From assembly GCF_021535045.1 (NCBI RefSeq), contig NZ_CP091056.1:1798001-1862000 (forward strand): DNA of 64,000 bases, written 5' to 3'. This document shows positions 10,989 to 20,706 of the stretch, piece after piece; positions within the stretch are counted from its first letter, which is position 1; every line of letters begins with the position of its first letter. Below the pieces are notes generated by a model that was not told where the DNA came from, searched no databases, and saw only the letters and a list, made by a program, of their open reading frames with translations. This DNA is from Ornithinimicrobium sp. INDO-MA30-4. GTDB taxonomy: Bacteria; Actinomycetota; Actinomycetes; Actinomycetales; Dermatophilaceae. The translations under genes and the position numbers were made by a program.

Positions 10989-11138
10989 CTTTGGCCCCTC
11001 GCCTCTGGTGGTGCATGATCGTGAAGTCAGGTCACCGGCTCGACGCGCACCCGCAGCCTTGCGGCGTGGCGGCTGCGCACACATACCTTTGCCTGACAGT
11101 ATGACGTTGTTCTGTGAGACCACCTGAGGAGCCACCCT

Positions 11139-11306
11139 ATGCCAGCCAAGATCAAGCAGATCCTGCTCTGGGCGCTCTTTATCTTTTTGATCTACGCGGT
11201 GCTCACTGACCCGGACCGCGCCGCAGACATCCTGCAGGCCGTTTGGGACATCATCTGGGGCGGCGTTCAGAACATCGCTCAATTCTTCCGGGCGCTGATG
11301 AGCTAG
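11139..11306 (+). CDS. 55-residue single-pass membrane protein
   Basis: MPAKIKQILLWALFIFLIYA starts at ATG 11139 with TGAGGAG upstream. One membrane helix (about 7-22) is followed by an amphipathic region rich in Ile, Trp and Phe that ends FFRALMS. The stop is 2 nt before the ATG of the PH-domain gene, so the two are almost certainly co-translated. Function unknown. Confidence 0.75.
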   Translation: MPAKIKQILLWALFIFLIYAVLTDPDRAADILQAVWDIIWGGVQNIAQFFRALMS

Positions 11307-11308
11307 CC

Positions 11309-12381
11309 ATGTTGGGATCGTCCACAGTCGATGAGGCTGGGACAAAGGTCAGCAGCCGAATCCTGAAAAGGTATCTGCTGTCTGGCGAAGATATCGTTGT
11401 CGCGACCCGACAACACTGGGCCAAACTGGCCGAGCCAACCGTCACCGTCGTCCTCGGATTTCTCTTTTCGCCTACCTCGGCCTCAAAATCGAAGAAGCCC
11501 TCAACGATCCCGTGTTGTGGCTGTGGTGGGGTTGGCTCTTCCTGGTGGGCCGCCTGCTCTGGAAACTCCTGGAGTGGCGCAACGAGTGGTTTGTGGCGAC
11601 CGATAAGCGCCTGCTGCTGACCTACGGTTTGTTCACGACCAAGGTCGCGATGATGCCGTTGGGCAAAGTGACCGACATGAACTTTGGCCGCTCGATCACC
11701 GGCCGCATCCTGGGCTATGGCACCTTCACGATGGAGTCGGCCGGCCAAGAGCAGGCGATGCGTCAGATCAACTGGGTGCCCGACCCCGACAACACCTACA
11801 AGTCGATCGTCGACACCATCTTTGGCCCCGATCACGGCTACGACAGCGACGATGACCGTGACGAGAGTGACCGCCAGTCGCACCAGGCGAAGGGCCACCC
11901 GGTCAAGCCTCGCCGGTCCGCAAAGCGTCGAGAGCGGGCCAGCGTCTACGAGGATGACGGCTTTGCCGAGGACTCGGATGATGCCAACGAGGCTGACTAC
12001 GACGAACCCTACGACGGCTATGACGACAGCGACGAACACGAAGACATCACCGGCGAAATCCCCAACGTCCTTGGTGCCGACGCGCAGGCACCGTCGACTG
12101 ACTCAGATGACGAAAGTCAGCGAGCCACACGTTCTGGCACGCCCGTCCCCGACGATGCGATATCGGAGTTTGAGGACGAGGCTGACGACATACCGGAGGA
12201 GTTCCCGGCACCGGACGCCAAGGCAATTGACCTGCTAGAAGACGAGTGGCGCCCCGACTCATGGCGCGAGAGCGGCACCCGCCCTGAGCCCGAGAGCAGC
12301 TATGAGGTTTCGGGTGAGGACACGACTAGTTTTGTGCGGGTGCAGCGAGATCCAAAGCCCAGCGATCGCCGTCCTTGGTGA
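11309..12381 (+). CDS. Bacterial PH-domain (bPH2/DUF304) membrane protein with long acidic tail (frameshifted)
   Basis: About 357 residues. Two transmembrane segments at about 45-95 are followed by a bPH_2 domain (NEWFVATDKRLLLTYGLFTT, then KVTDMNFGRSITGRILGYG) to about residue 170. The remaining 185 residues are low-complexity and very rich in Asp and Glu. TTTT instead of TTTTT at 11465-11468 breaks the frame (it should read LFFAYLGLKIEEALND). Bacterial PH proteins are membrane-associated with largely unknown roles. The last 56 nt overlap the convergent YgjV-like gene. Confidence 0.82.
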
Positions 12382-12955
12382 AGCCAACCTGGTCGTAGTA
12401 GGGCTTCTGCACGTTCGTCGGGCTGAGCACCCGGGTGAAGCCACGCGAGGTGAAGACCTCGGAGGTCCGATAGACGAACTCGCCCGGCGTGAGGTCGCGA
12501 TAGCGCGGCGTCACCCAGTCAAGCAAGACCTGCGCCGTGCCCCCACCAGCGTCTGCAGCAACAACCACACCAACGGTTTCGTCACCGTGCACCACCAGGA
12601 AACTCAGCCGATCGGCTGCCGCGTCGTGGCGGAAATCAGGGTTTGTCTCGGCGATGTCATCCCCGTGGACCGACAAAACATGCTCAAAGTATGCGTCGCG
12701 CGAGCCGACTTCGATCACCGAGTAGGCCTTGGCGTCGTGGCGAGTGCTGAGCATCTTGTAGAGGAAGTAAATGTTGATCAGCGCCAACACGGTGTTCAGG
12801 CCAACCATCGGCCACACCATGATCGCCGCGTTGTAGGCAAGCAAGATCAAACTGCCCACCAGGTTGATCATGCGCAGCCGCAAAACACGGGTCTGCAACA
12901 GCGAAATCACCAAGATGAGTGACCCAAACCAACCAACAATTTCAATGAACGGCAT
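12326..12955 (-). CDS. YgjV-family inner membrane protein
   Basis: 209 residues. The first 75 form three membrane helices of the YgjV type (IVGWFGSLILVISLLQTRV, then NTVLALINIYFLYKM). A soluble C-terminal domain of about 120 residues follows (DWVTPRYRDLTPGEFVYR). This extended form recurs in actinobacteria; its function is unknown. Confidence 0.8.
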   Translation of the reverse strand: MPFIEIVGWFGSLILVISLLQTRVLRLRMINLVGSLILLAYNAAIMVWPMVGLNTVLALINIYFLYKMLSTRHDAKAYSVIEVGSRDAYFEHVLSVHGDDIAETNPDFRHDAAADRLSFLVVHGDETVGVVVAADAGGGTAQVLLDWVTPRYRDLTPGEFVYRTSEVFTSRGFTRVLSPTNVQKPYYDQVGFTKDGDRWALDLAAPAQN

Positions 12956-13070
12956 AGGAGCAGGGTACGGCCCGGGCTGAGCCCACCGCTACGGGCCTTA
13001 AGATTGAGCGGCAGCAAATGCTGGTACTCCCGATTAACACCCAGAACCACCCACACTGAAGGCGACACCG

Positions 13071-13638
13071 ATGGCAGTCCGCGACATCACCGTTCAGGGG
13101 CACCGCGCCCTGCACCAGCGCACCAAGAAGGTTAAGGAAGTGACCCCAGAGGTCAGGACCCTGGTCGCCGACATGTTCGACACGATGGCCGCCGCCGAAG
13201 GGGTCGGTCTTGCCGCCAATCAGGTCGGCGTTCGCTTGCGGATTTTCGTTTTCGACTGCCCCCGCCCGGGCCAGGAGAACGCGCGCGGTGGTGATTAACC
13301 CCGTCCTGGAACGTTTGGGCACCCCGACGCCGTTGGATGAAGAAGAAGACGGCGAAGGTTGCTTGTCAGTCCCCGGAGAGTGGTTCCCGCTGGCGCGGTT
13401 CCCGCAGGCTCGGGTGACCGGCACCGACCTCGAAGGCAACGAGATCGTCCTGGAGGGCGAAGACTTGTTTGCCCGCTGCCTTCAGCATGAGACTGACCAC
13501 CTTGATGGCTACTTGTATGTTGATCGCCTCACCGGCCCGTGGAAGAGCGAAGCCCGTGAAGCTTCTAAGGATCGAGGCTGGGCCGACGCCGGCATCACCA
13601 AGTGGGACCCAAGCACAACCAAAGCTGAGGACGTTTAA
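13071..13638 (+). CDS. def: Peptide deformylase (frameshifted)
   Basis: A metalloprotease of about 189 residues that removes N-formyl groups from nascent proteins. All three motifs are visible: [10 protein letters not shown] (motif 1), EGCLSVPG (motif 2, metal-binding Cys) and QHETDHLDG (motif 3, HExxH with two metal-binding His). One indel near 13285, between the first two motifs, splits the gene. An essential enzyme broken this way points to sequencing error. The neighbouring lipoprotein gene starts 3 nt after its stop. Confidence 0.95.
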
Positions 13639-13641
13639 CGG

Positions 13642-14133
13642 ATGAAGCGCACTCCCGCTCTGCTGGCAGCCGTCTTAATGTTGGTCGCCCTCGCGGCATG
13701 CGGGAGTGATGAACCAACCCAAGAACCGGCTGAATCAGCACCGGCCACGCCCGCACCCGCCACTTCAGAGCCCTACTATGGCGATGCCGACGGCGATGGT
13801 GTGATTGCCGGGGCCAACAACGACGGTTTGCTGCCTGGCTTTGAAGGGCAGGGCGGTTTGGTGATGAGCATGGCCGAGAACGAGACTGTGGAGCGCGATG
13901 TCCTCGGCGGCAGTTGGGATGACCCGGCGCAGCGTTGGGAAATCTTGGACGACGCGATCAACGAGTGGACTCCGACCAACAACCCCTACCCCACGCTGCC
14001 AAGCCACCCACAGCGAATCGTTGGCTGGGCCACGTTGACCCTTGACGCCGTGAATCTGGACGAGGCCCACGAATACGCTGGCCACGCCCAGATTCACGTT
14101 GATGTCACGGCACTTGCGCTCGCTCCGACGTAG
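13642..14133 (+). CDS. Secreted lipoprotein of unknown function
   Basis: 163 residues with a type II signal peptide (LLAAVLMLVALAAC; lipobox LAAC, lipidated Cys20). A Pro/Ala/Thr-rich linker of about 25 residues is followed by an Asp/Gly-rich stretch YGDADGDGV that could bind calcium. The rest is not recognised. It is probably co-transcribed with def. Confidence 0.75.
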   Translation: MKRTPALLAAVLMLVALAACGSDEPTQEPAESAPATPAPATSEPYYGDADGDGVIAGANNDGLLPGFEGQGGLVMSMAENETVERDVLGGSWDDPAQRWEILDDAINEWTPTNNPYPTLPSHPQRIVGWATLTLDAVNLDEAHEYAGHAQIHVDVTALALAPT

Positions 14134-14139
14134 TTCTTG

Positions 14140-15553
14140 CTACATGTCTTCTAGTTCCTTGCCCTTAGTTTCTGGCACAAACTTCAGCACAAAGAGGAAC
14201 GACACCACAGCAAAGAACGTATAGAAGCCGTAGGCGAAGCCCAGCCCAGCCTCTGCCATTCTGGGGAACGACGTGGAGATAGCAAAGTTGGCGAGCCATT
14301 GGGCAGCTGCCGCGATGCCCAACGCCATGCTGCGGATCTTGTTGTTAAACATCTCACCCAACAACACCCAAACACCGGGACCCCACGACATACCGAAAAA
14401 GACGACGAAGCCGTTGGCTGCGATCAAGGCGATGAGTGCCCCGTTGTCACTCAGCACTGGCTGCGTAGCGCCGTCAACGATCTCGGTGGGCGCGGTAGCA
14501 AAATGTATGCCATGGTGCCCAAGGTCACGGCCATTCCAGCCGAGCCAATGGACAGCAGCAATCGGCGACCAATCTTGTCGATCAACAAGATCGCGATGAT
14601 GGTGACCACGATATTCGTGACCGAGGTCAACACGGTCTGCGTGAGCGCGTCTTCCTCAGTGAAGCCCACTGCCTGCCATAGCGTCGCGGAGTAATAGAAG
14701 ATCACGTTGATGCCGACAAACTGCTGGAAGACCGACAGCGCGATGCCGATCCAGACAATGGGCAACACCTTGCCCGCCGAGTTCAGCATGTCCCGCAACG
14801 AAGCCTTCTCTTCGCGGATCACCGTGCGGCGGATCTCCTTCATCCGCTCGTCAATGCCACTCTTCATCACGCTGGAGAGAACGGTCCGCGCCTGCTTGTC
14901 TTGCTTGTTGGCCACCAAGAACCGTGGCGACTCCGGGATCGTCAACGCGAAGGCAGCATAGGCAACTGCCGGGATGATTTCAGCAATGAACATCCACCGC
15001 CACGCCTGTAGACCCCACAACGGCTCGATGGCGCCACCAGCGACGTTCGCCAGGAAGTAGTCGCTCAGGAGAGCGATGAAGATGCCGACCACAATGGCCA
15101 TTTGCTGCAGCGAGCCAAGACGGCCACGGATCGAGGCTGGTGCGATCTCGGCGATATAGGCCGGAGCGATCACCGATGCGGCACCAACACCGACACCACC
15201 GACAACGCGCCAAAGGATGAGGTCCCAGGCACCAAAAGCCAGGCCAGAGCCAATGGCGCTGATCGAAAACAGGGCTGCAGCCAGCACCATGACCCGGATG
15301 CGGCCAAACCGGTCGGCAATGCGACCCGCGAGATAGGCACCAGCAACACAACCCAACAGGGCCGACGAGACGATAAAGCCCAGGAAGAACCCTGATGCTC
15401 AAAGTCAGTGCCAATCGCACCGACCGCTCCATTGATCACCGAGGTGTCAAACCCAAACAGGAATCCACCCAGGGCGGCTACCGACGCCAGATGGATTGCT
15501 CTTCCGAGGTAGTAGTCATCTTTCCCGGCCGCCGCTTTCGCTACTTCAGCCAT
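14140..15553 (-). CDS. Sugar porter family MFS transporter (frameshifted)
   Basis: About 470 residues with 12 helices. Sugar-porter hallmarks are GGFLFGFDTSVINGA in TM1, GRIADRFGR after TM2, RVVGGVGVGAAS in TM4, PESPRFLV at the end of TM6, QQFVGINVIFYYS in TM7, DKIGRR and the terminal PETKGKELED. Proton symport of a hexose or polyol is likely. Breaks lie near 15400 and 14485. It is divergent from the aminotransferase gene across a 148-bp promoter gap. Confidence 0.9.
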
Positions 15554-15701
15554 GAGTGCACTTCCTTTCGAGGCAGCGCTGCCCCCGCTTCACCACATCA
15601 GAGAGTCCCCCTGATGGCAGTGTGCTTTTTACGCACCTGCAGGCTGAGTATTACTCAGATCGCGTACGGTGTGAAGCAACTCGATCACAAAGGAGTGAGC
15701 G

Positions 15702-16897
15702 ATGCCGTTCGCAGCACGTCTCGACCAACTAGGGACCGAAACCGCGTTCGCGGTAGCCCTGGCCGCAGCCGACCGATCCAGCGAGGGTCACAAGGTCTAT
15801 CCGTTCCATCTGGGCGATATCAATTTGCCGATGGGTGGCCACATCGTTGACGCGATGAACCAGGCCATTTCCGCAGGTAAGACCGGGTACTGCCCCGGCG
15901 CTGGCATACCCGAACTGCGCTCTGCTTTGGCCGAAGACATCGGCGCACGACGCGGCATGAATTTCGACCCCGAGCAGGTCGTCGTGATGACTGGCGGCAA
16001 GCCCGTGATCACCAAGTTCATCCAGACCGTGATGGATCCAGGCCAAGAGGTGCTCTACCCCAACCCCGGCTTCCCGATCTATGAGTCGCAGATCGAGTAT
16101 TTCGGCGGCGTCGCCAAGGCCTATCGCTATGTCCCGACCGACAATGGTTTTGCCATTGACCTGGATCACTGCGGTCGCTGATTACGCCCAACACCAGGGC
16201 GTTGATCTACAACGACCTACAAAATCCGATCTCCGCCGAGTCCACCGCGGCTGAGCGCGAGGCCATCGCCCAGATCGCGATTGAGCATGACCTGTGGGTG
16301 CTCTCCGACGAGGCCTATTTTGAGATGCGCTACGAGGGTGAGTCCACCTCGATCACCGCGATTCCGGGCATGGTCGAGCGCACCGTCATCCTCTATACGT
16401 TCAGCAAGAAGTTTGCGATGACCGGCTCTCGTCTCGGTTGCGCGGTTGCCCCCAAGGCGATGGCCAAGATCTTCGCGACGCTCAACACCAATGACGAGTC
16501 CTGCACCACGCATTATGTTCAGTGGGCCGGCATTGCGGCGTTGCAAGGGACTCAACAACCCGTCCAGGACATGTTGGACACGCTGCGCGGCCGGCGCGAC
16601 TTGGTCTGCGATTTCGTTAATAGCACGCCGGGTATGTCGGTCGAGGTGCCTCGCTCCACGTTCTACGTCTTCCCCGATGTCACAGAGACGATGCACAACA
16701 TGGGCATCACTGACCTCACTGACTTTGCTGGTCAGGCTCTGCGCGAAACCGGCGTCAGCTTTTGCACCCGTCGACACTTCGGTCGACCTCAGCCCGGCGA
16801 AGACCGGCACTACATCCGCTTGGCCTATTCCGGCATCAACTCCGACGAGATCACCGAGGGCTTGACCAAACTCAAGGGTTGGGTGGAGTCCGCATGA
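15702..16897 (+). CDS. PLP-dependent class I/II aminotransferase coupled to a 2-hydroxyacid dehydrogenase (frameshifted)
   Basis: About 398 residues with AAAGGAG upstream of ATG 15702. Motifs: GYCPGAGIPELRSALAEDIG, VVMTGGKPVITKFI, then LIYNDLQNPIS in place of the usual NPTG loop, LSDEAYFEMRY, and YTFSKKFAMTGSRLG with the Schiff-base Lys. The frame breaks near 16175 (expected DLDHLRSLITPNTRALIYND). Its stop overlaps the start of the dehydrogenase in ATGA. The enzymes could interconvert an amino acid, its 2-oxo acid and the D-hydroxy acid. The substrate is unknown. Confidence 0.87.
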
Positions 16898-17853
16898 GCC
16901 GCGTCGTGGTCAGCGGGCGCATACCCGCAGATGGTCTGGCTGCTTTGCAAGAGCAGCACGAAGTCGTGAGTTGGGACGACGCATCGGGTATGCCGCGCGC
17001 TGAGTTGCTCAGGCGTGTCGCGGGGGCGGACGCGATCGTGTCGCTGCTGACCGACCAGATCGACGCCGAAGTGCTGGACTCGGCTGGCCCTCAGTTGAAG
17101 GTCGTCGCTAATGTGGCCGTCGGGTTTAACAACGTCGATGTCGACGCCTGTAAAGAGCGCAGCGTCGTGGTGACCAACACCCCCGATGTGCTGACGGATG
17201 CGACCGCAGACATTGCCCTGGGCCTGATTCTGATGATCACGCGACGCCTCGCTGAGGGTGAACGCGTGATCCGCAACCAAGAGCCGTGGAAGTGGGGCAT
17301 GTTCTATCTGCTCGGCTCTGGGCTTCAGGGCAAGACCCTGGGCATCGTCGGCTTAGGCGGCATTGGCGCCGCTACCGCCCGTCGCGCCAAGGCCTTTGGC
17401 ATGAAGATCGCCTATTCCTCGCGCAGCGGCCCCAAGCCTGAGTTGGCGGACGAGTTGGACGCGACCTTGCTCGGCTTCGATGAGTTGGTGGCGACGTCGG
17501 ACGTGCTCTCGCTGCACGCGCCATACTCACCTGCCACGCACCACCTGATCGGGGCCGAGCAATTGGCTGCCATGAAGGACTCGGCCTATCTGATCAACAC
17601 AGCGCGCGGGCCCATGGTTGACGAGTCTGCCCTGTTCAAAGCACTCAAGAGCGGTCAGATCGCGGGCGCTGGTCTGGATGTTTTTGAGGAAGAGCCAGCG
17701 GTGCACCCTGGCCTCAGCGAGCTTGACAACGCAGTCTTGCTGCCCCACCTCGGGTCCGCCACTGTTGAAACGCGCACGGCCATGGCTATGTTAGCTGCTC
17801 TAAACACGAACGCTGTTCTCGCAGGACAAGCCCCACCTAACCCAGTGACGTGA
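16894..17853 (+). CDS. NAD(P)-dependent D-2-hydroxyacid dehydrogenase (glyoxylate reductase-like)
   Basis: Intact, 319 residues. Rossmann motif GLGGIGAATARRAKAFGM; catalytic Arg in NTARG, Glu in FEEEP and His in LLPHLGSAT are all present. Residues VANVAVGFNNVDVDAC match the glyoxylate reductase subgroup. It reduces 2-oxo acids such as glyoxylate or hydroxypyruvate. ATG 16894 lies within the stop of the aminotransferase gene, so translation is coupled. A glycerate kinase that would take such a product is encoded at 45.5 kb, but in a different unit. Confidence 0.93.
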   Translation: MSRVVVSGRIPADGLAALQEQHEVVSWDDASGMPRAELLRRVAGADAIVSLLTDQIDAEVLDSAGPQLKVVANVAVGFNNVDVDACKERSVVVTNTPDVLTDATADIALGLILMITRRLAEGERVIRNQEPWKWGMFYLLGSGLQGKTLGIVGLGGIGAATARRAKAFGMKIAYSSRSGPKPELADELDATLLGFDELVATSDVLSLHAPYSPATHHLIGAEQLAAMKDSAYLINTARGPMVDESALFKALKSGQIAGAGLDVFEEEPAVHPGLSELDNAVLLPHLGSATVETRTAMAMLAALNTNAVLAGQAPPNPVT

Positions 17854-17878
17854 GTTGGACGCCGGACCAAAGGACATC

Positions 17879-18676
17879 ATGAGCCAACGCCGTCAGACCT
17901 TCGCTGCACCAATCGCGGCCGCGGTCCTGTTTACCGGGTGCGCCAATAGCGACGGGCAGGACCCGTCCAACGACGGCCCCACCCCAGAGGTCTCGGCTGC
18001 CACCGAAACCACCGCTGAGCCCACCTCGGCCGACACCGAAACCACCGCTGAGCCCACCTCGGCCGACACGCAGCGCACTGGGGCTGATCCGGCATATACC
18101 CAAGCTGAGATCGACTACCTCGTATCTGTTGCTTTGGGGTCAGAGTTTACAGACTCGCCTGCGACGGTGCGGAAGTGGCTCACGGACGTTGACATACGCC
18201 TCAATGGACAGCCCACCGATGCCGATTTGCAGACAGTGGATGATGTCGTCGCCGATTTGAACGCGCTAACCCCGTCGGTGCATATCCAGGTGGTCGACAC
18301 GGACCCCGACATTGAAGTCTACTTCGTGCCGTTGGACGAGTTTCAGAACTACTTCCCAGAATATGTCGATGGAAATTGGGGCTTCTTCTGGTTCTGGTTC
18401 CAGGGAGAAGGAGAGCTCTACAAAGCCGATATCGCAGTGCGCAGCGATGGCATCGAACAAGATCTGCGTTCACACTTGCTCAGAGAAGAATTGACCCAGT
18501 CGTTTGGTCTGGCCATTGACTCTGGCGAGCACCCGAACAGCATCTTCTATAGCGAATATTCCGAGGTCCAGGAGTTTTCGGAGCTTGACGAGACCATCAT
18601 CGAAATGTTGTATCGCCCAGAAATCGAAACTGGTTTCACCAAGGAAGACATTGAAGCGACATTCAGCGCTGGCTAG
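17879..18676 (+). CDS. DUF2927-like putative lipoprotein
   Basis: 265 residues. A type II-like signal (FAAPIAAAVLFTGC) is followed by a Thr/Glu/Pro-rich spacer with two copies of ETTAEPTSADT. Residues about 75-255 resemble DUF2927: a region predicted as strands (VHIQVVDTDPDIEVYFVP), then LRSHLLREELTQSFGLAID and NSIFYSEYSE, in the position of a degenerate metalloprotease-like helix. The HExxH motif is absent, so catalysis is doubtful. It lies 25 bp after the dehydrogenase gene and may be co-transcribed. Confidence 0.7.
   Translation: MSQRRQTFAAPIAAAVLFTGCANSDGQDPSNDGPTPEVSAATETTAEPTSADTETTAEPTSADTQRTGADPAYTQAEIDYLVSVALGSEFTDSPATVRKWLTDVDIRLNGQPTDADLQTVDDVVADLNALTPSVHIQVVDTDPDIEVYFVPLDEFQNYFPEYVDGNWGFFWFWFQGEGELYKADIAVRSDGIEQDLRSHLLREELTQSFGLAIDSGEHPNSIFYSEYSEVQEFSELDETIIEMLYRPEIETGFTKEDIEATFSAG
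18005..18070 (+). repeat. Two tandem 33-bp units in the DUF2927 lipoprotein gene
   Basis: Two 33-bp units differ only in the final base (C/G). They encode the 11-residue spacer ETTAEPTSADT twice. This is in-frame and probably a length-variable surface linker. Confidence 0.9.
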
Positions 18677-18691
18677 GTGCGCAACGACTAA

Positions 18692-19770
18692 TTAAGCACC
18701 TTCCGCCAGCGTGGGGTAGTCGGTGTAGCCCTCGGCCCCGCCACCATAAAAGGTATCCATGTTGGGCTCATTCAACTCGGCGCCTTGAGCCCAACGCACT
18801 TCCAGATCGGGGTTGGCGAGGTAGGGGCGACCAACGGCTACAGCGTCTGCATGCCCACTGCTGAGGGTCTGTTCAACCGACATCAACGACGTCACTTCTG
18901 AGAAGCCGTCGTTGGCAATCACACTGCCGGAGAAACGCTGACTCAGATCAGCAAAAAGTTGTCCGGACGGATCAGCGAGAATCGAAAGATAGGCCAGTTT
19001 GAGACCAGCAATCTGGTCGACCAGGCTGCCGTAGGTGCTGGCCATGTCCCCTTCATCGACTTCAGCGATGCCATTGAGCTGATGGCCAGGTGAGATCCGT
19101 ACGCCGACTCGTTCTGCACCAATTGCCTGCGCAACTGCCGAGACAACCTCCACCACAAAGCGAGCCCGCCTCTGCGGACTGCCGCCGTACTCATCGGAGC
19201 GTTCATTGCTATTGGGCGAGAGGAACTGGTGCAGCAAATACCCGTTGGCCGCGTGGACTTCCACGCCGTCAAGACCAGCCTCAACTGCATTTCGAGCGGC
19301 TTGCACATACTCATCCAGCACGCTCGGGAGCTCGTCGGTGGCTATCTCCCGAGGAACATCGTGATCGACAGGGCCTTGCGCCGTGATCATCTTCCCCGGC
19401 GCCTGAATGGGGCTCGGAGCCACAGTCTGCGCCCTTGCTTGTTTGCTGCGGCGGCGATGCGGCCGACATGCATCAACTGAACCACGATACGACCGCCCCG
19501 CGCGTGCACGGCATCGGCGACCGACCTCCAGCCATCCACCTGTTCTGGCGTGTGGATTCCGGGGCTGTTCAGATAGCCCTGCCCCACCAGGCTGGGTTGG
19601 GTGCCCTCAGAGACGATCAGCCCAGCACCCGCGCGTTGAGCGTAGTACTGCGCATTGAGCCCGGTCGGAACCATCCCCTCGCCAGCGCGGTTACGCGTCA
19701 AGGGCGCCATGACGAAGCGTTGGGGCAGGTCCCAAGGACCAACACGAATGGGCTCAAAAGCAAGTGACAT
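18692..19770 (-). CDS. Old yellow enzyme family NADH:flavin oxidoreductase/ene-reductase (frameshifted)
   Basis: About 359 residues, NemA-like. FVMAPLTRNRA, YYAQRAGAGLIVSEGT and VVQLMHVGR belong to the N-terminal half. VEVHAANGYLLHQFLSPNSN with RSDEYGGS is the classical OYE signature (FMN and substrate binding), and AVAVGRPYLANPDL is near the end. FMN-dependent reduction of activated C=C bonds or nitro groups is expected. One break lies near 19420 between the halves. Confidence 0.9.
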
Positions 19771-19872
19771 GTTATTCCTTCAGACATCGAGATGAACAGA
19801 ATGCAGCGCTTCTGCGGCGCAGTAGCGTCATGGGTCTCAGTGGCACAACATCGTCTGGCTGTTCTTTAATCC

Positions 19873-19908
19873 CCGTGGCCAGCCAGCAGTGGTGTTTGCT
19901 GGCCACGG
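19873..19908. other. Isolated inverted repeat upstream of the OYE gene
   Basis: CCGTGGCCAGC (19873-19883) and its perfect complement GCTGGCCACGG (19898-19908) flank a 14-nt spacer. It sits about 100 bp upstream of the OYE start, with no T-run on either side. It could be an operator or RNA hairpin. The rest of the 310-bp gap 19771-20080 holds only the tRNA terminator; I see no gene there. Confidence 0.5.
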
Positions 19909-20021
19909 AAGCGCGCCGATTCGATAGCGGAGCAGATTCGGCTGAAGCGGGAACGGGTCAGGCAACCAAGGAATGTTGCCGTGCATGGCCGGATCCCGCG
20001 ATGGCAGGCCATTGGTAAAAC

Positions 20022-20062
20022 CAAGAACCCCCAACCGCATCGCTGCAGGTCGGGGGTTCTTG
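20022..20062 (-). terminator. Hairpin terminator after tRNA-Arg(ACG)
   Basis: CAAGAACCCCC (20022-20032) pairs with GGGGGTTCTTG (20052-20062), 19 bp downstream of the minus-strand tRNA. Confidence 0.85.
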
Positions 20063-20080
20063 TACTGTCTCAACACAGTG

Positions 20081-20153
20081 CGCGCCCGGCAGGATTCGAA
20101 CCTGCAACCTTCTGATCCGTAGTCAGATGCTCTATCCGTTGAGCTACGGGCGC
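20081..20153 (-). tRNA. tRNA-Arg(ACG)
   Basis: Acceptor GCGCCCG/CGGGCGC. The anticodon stem TCTGA/TCAGA encloses CTACGGA, giving ACG, whose A34 is the target of TadA (8357-8800). The T-arm has GTTCGAAT. The discriminator is G and CCA is not encoded. Confidence 0.96.
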
Positions 20154-20220
20154 CTTTTCGTTACCGGGGCAACGACGTGAAACATTACCGGATCACTGAC
20201 CGACTAGTGAAATCCGCACG

Positions 20221-20424
20221 TCAGGGGTCACTTTCTGCCGCACTGGCCAGAGCCGCATCGTCGTCATCGAGAAACGCGACGGCAACCTTATCCGCGACAA
20301 ATGCGGAGATGGTCACGAAGCCTGTCACGACGATCATCCCGATGATCCCAAGGTGGCACTTCACCGCAAACGCAAAGAACCGCAACCGATCCGATTGCTC
20401 GGAACGGTCGCGGCTCTGACTCAC
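20221..20424 (-). CDS. Possible 67-residue single-pass membrane protein
   Basis: From GTG 20424 the frame encodes a basic N-terminus (SRDRSEQSDRLRFFAFAVK), one membrane helix (LGIIGMIVVTGFVTISAFVA) and an acidic tail with DDDD. It lies between two tRNA genes on the same strand. No strong ribosome-binding site precedes the start and I do not recognise the family. The charge pattern and helix make it more credible than a random frame. The rest of this tRNA-to-tRNA gap shows nothing. Confidence 0.45.
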   Translation of the reverse strand: MSQSRDRSEQSDRLRFFAFAVKCHLGIIGMIVVTGFVTISAFVADKVAVAFLDDDDAALASAAESDP

Positions 20425-20464
20425 TTTCGGGAGCCACTGTCCTGGCACTAGCCAAAACGTTCTG

Positions 20465-20552
20465 CGGAGGTGGAGAGATTCGAACTCTCGATGGGGTATC
20501 ACCCCAAACCCGCTTAGCAGGCGGGCGCACTAGGCCACTATGCGACACCTCC
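20465..20552 (-). tRNA. tRNA-Ser(GCT)
   Basis: Acceptor GGAGGTG/CACCTCC. The anticodon stem CCCGC/GCGGG encloses CTGCTAA, giving anticodon GCT. The long variable arm has a GGGGTGATACCCC-type hairpin, and the T-arm GAGAG/CTCTC encloses TTCGAAT. The discriminator is G and there is no encoded CCA. Confidence 0.95.
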
Positions 20553-20706
20553 ACGCCTATTCGAGTGAACTTCTGTCCACTGCCAACGGGCGACGATCAG
20601 GCTACCTTTAAGGGGTAGCGTTCACCAAACAGGGGGACGCTAGACCCACCTGCCATTCAGGTTGCTCCATCAGAATGGACGTTGTTCACGTGTCGAGAGG
20701 TTGAAT

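Noticed and set aside
20081-20552. A tRNA-linked integration site between tRNA-Arg and tRNA-Ser
   Set aside because: The 312-bp gap holds only one possible small membrane ORF and no duplicated tRNA 3' end.
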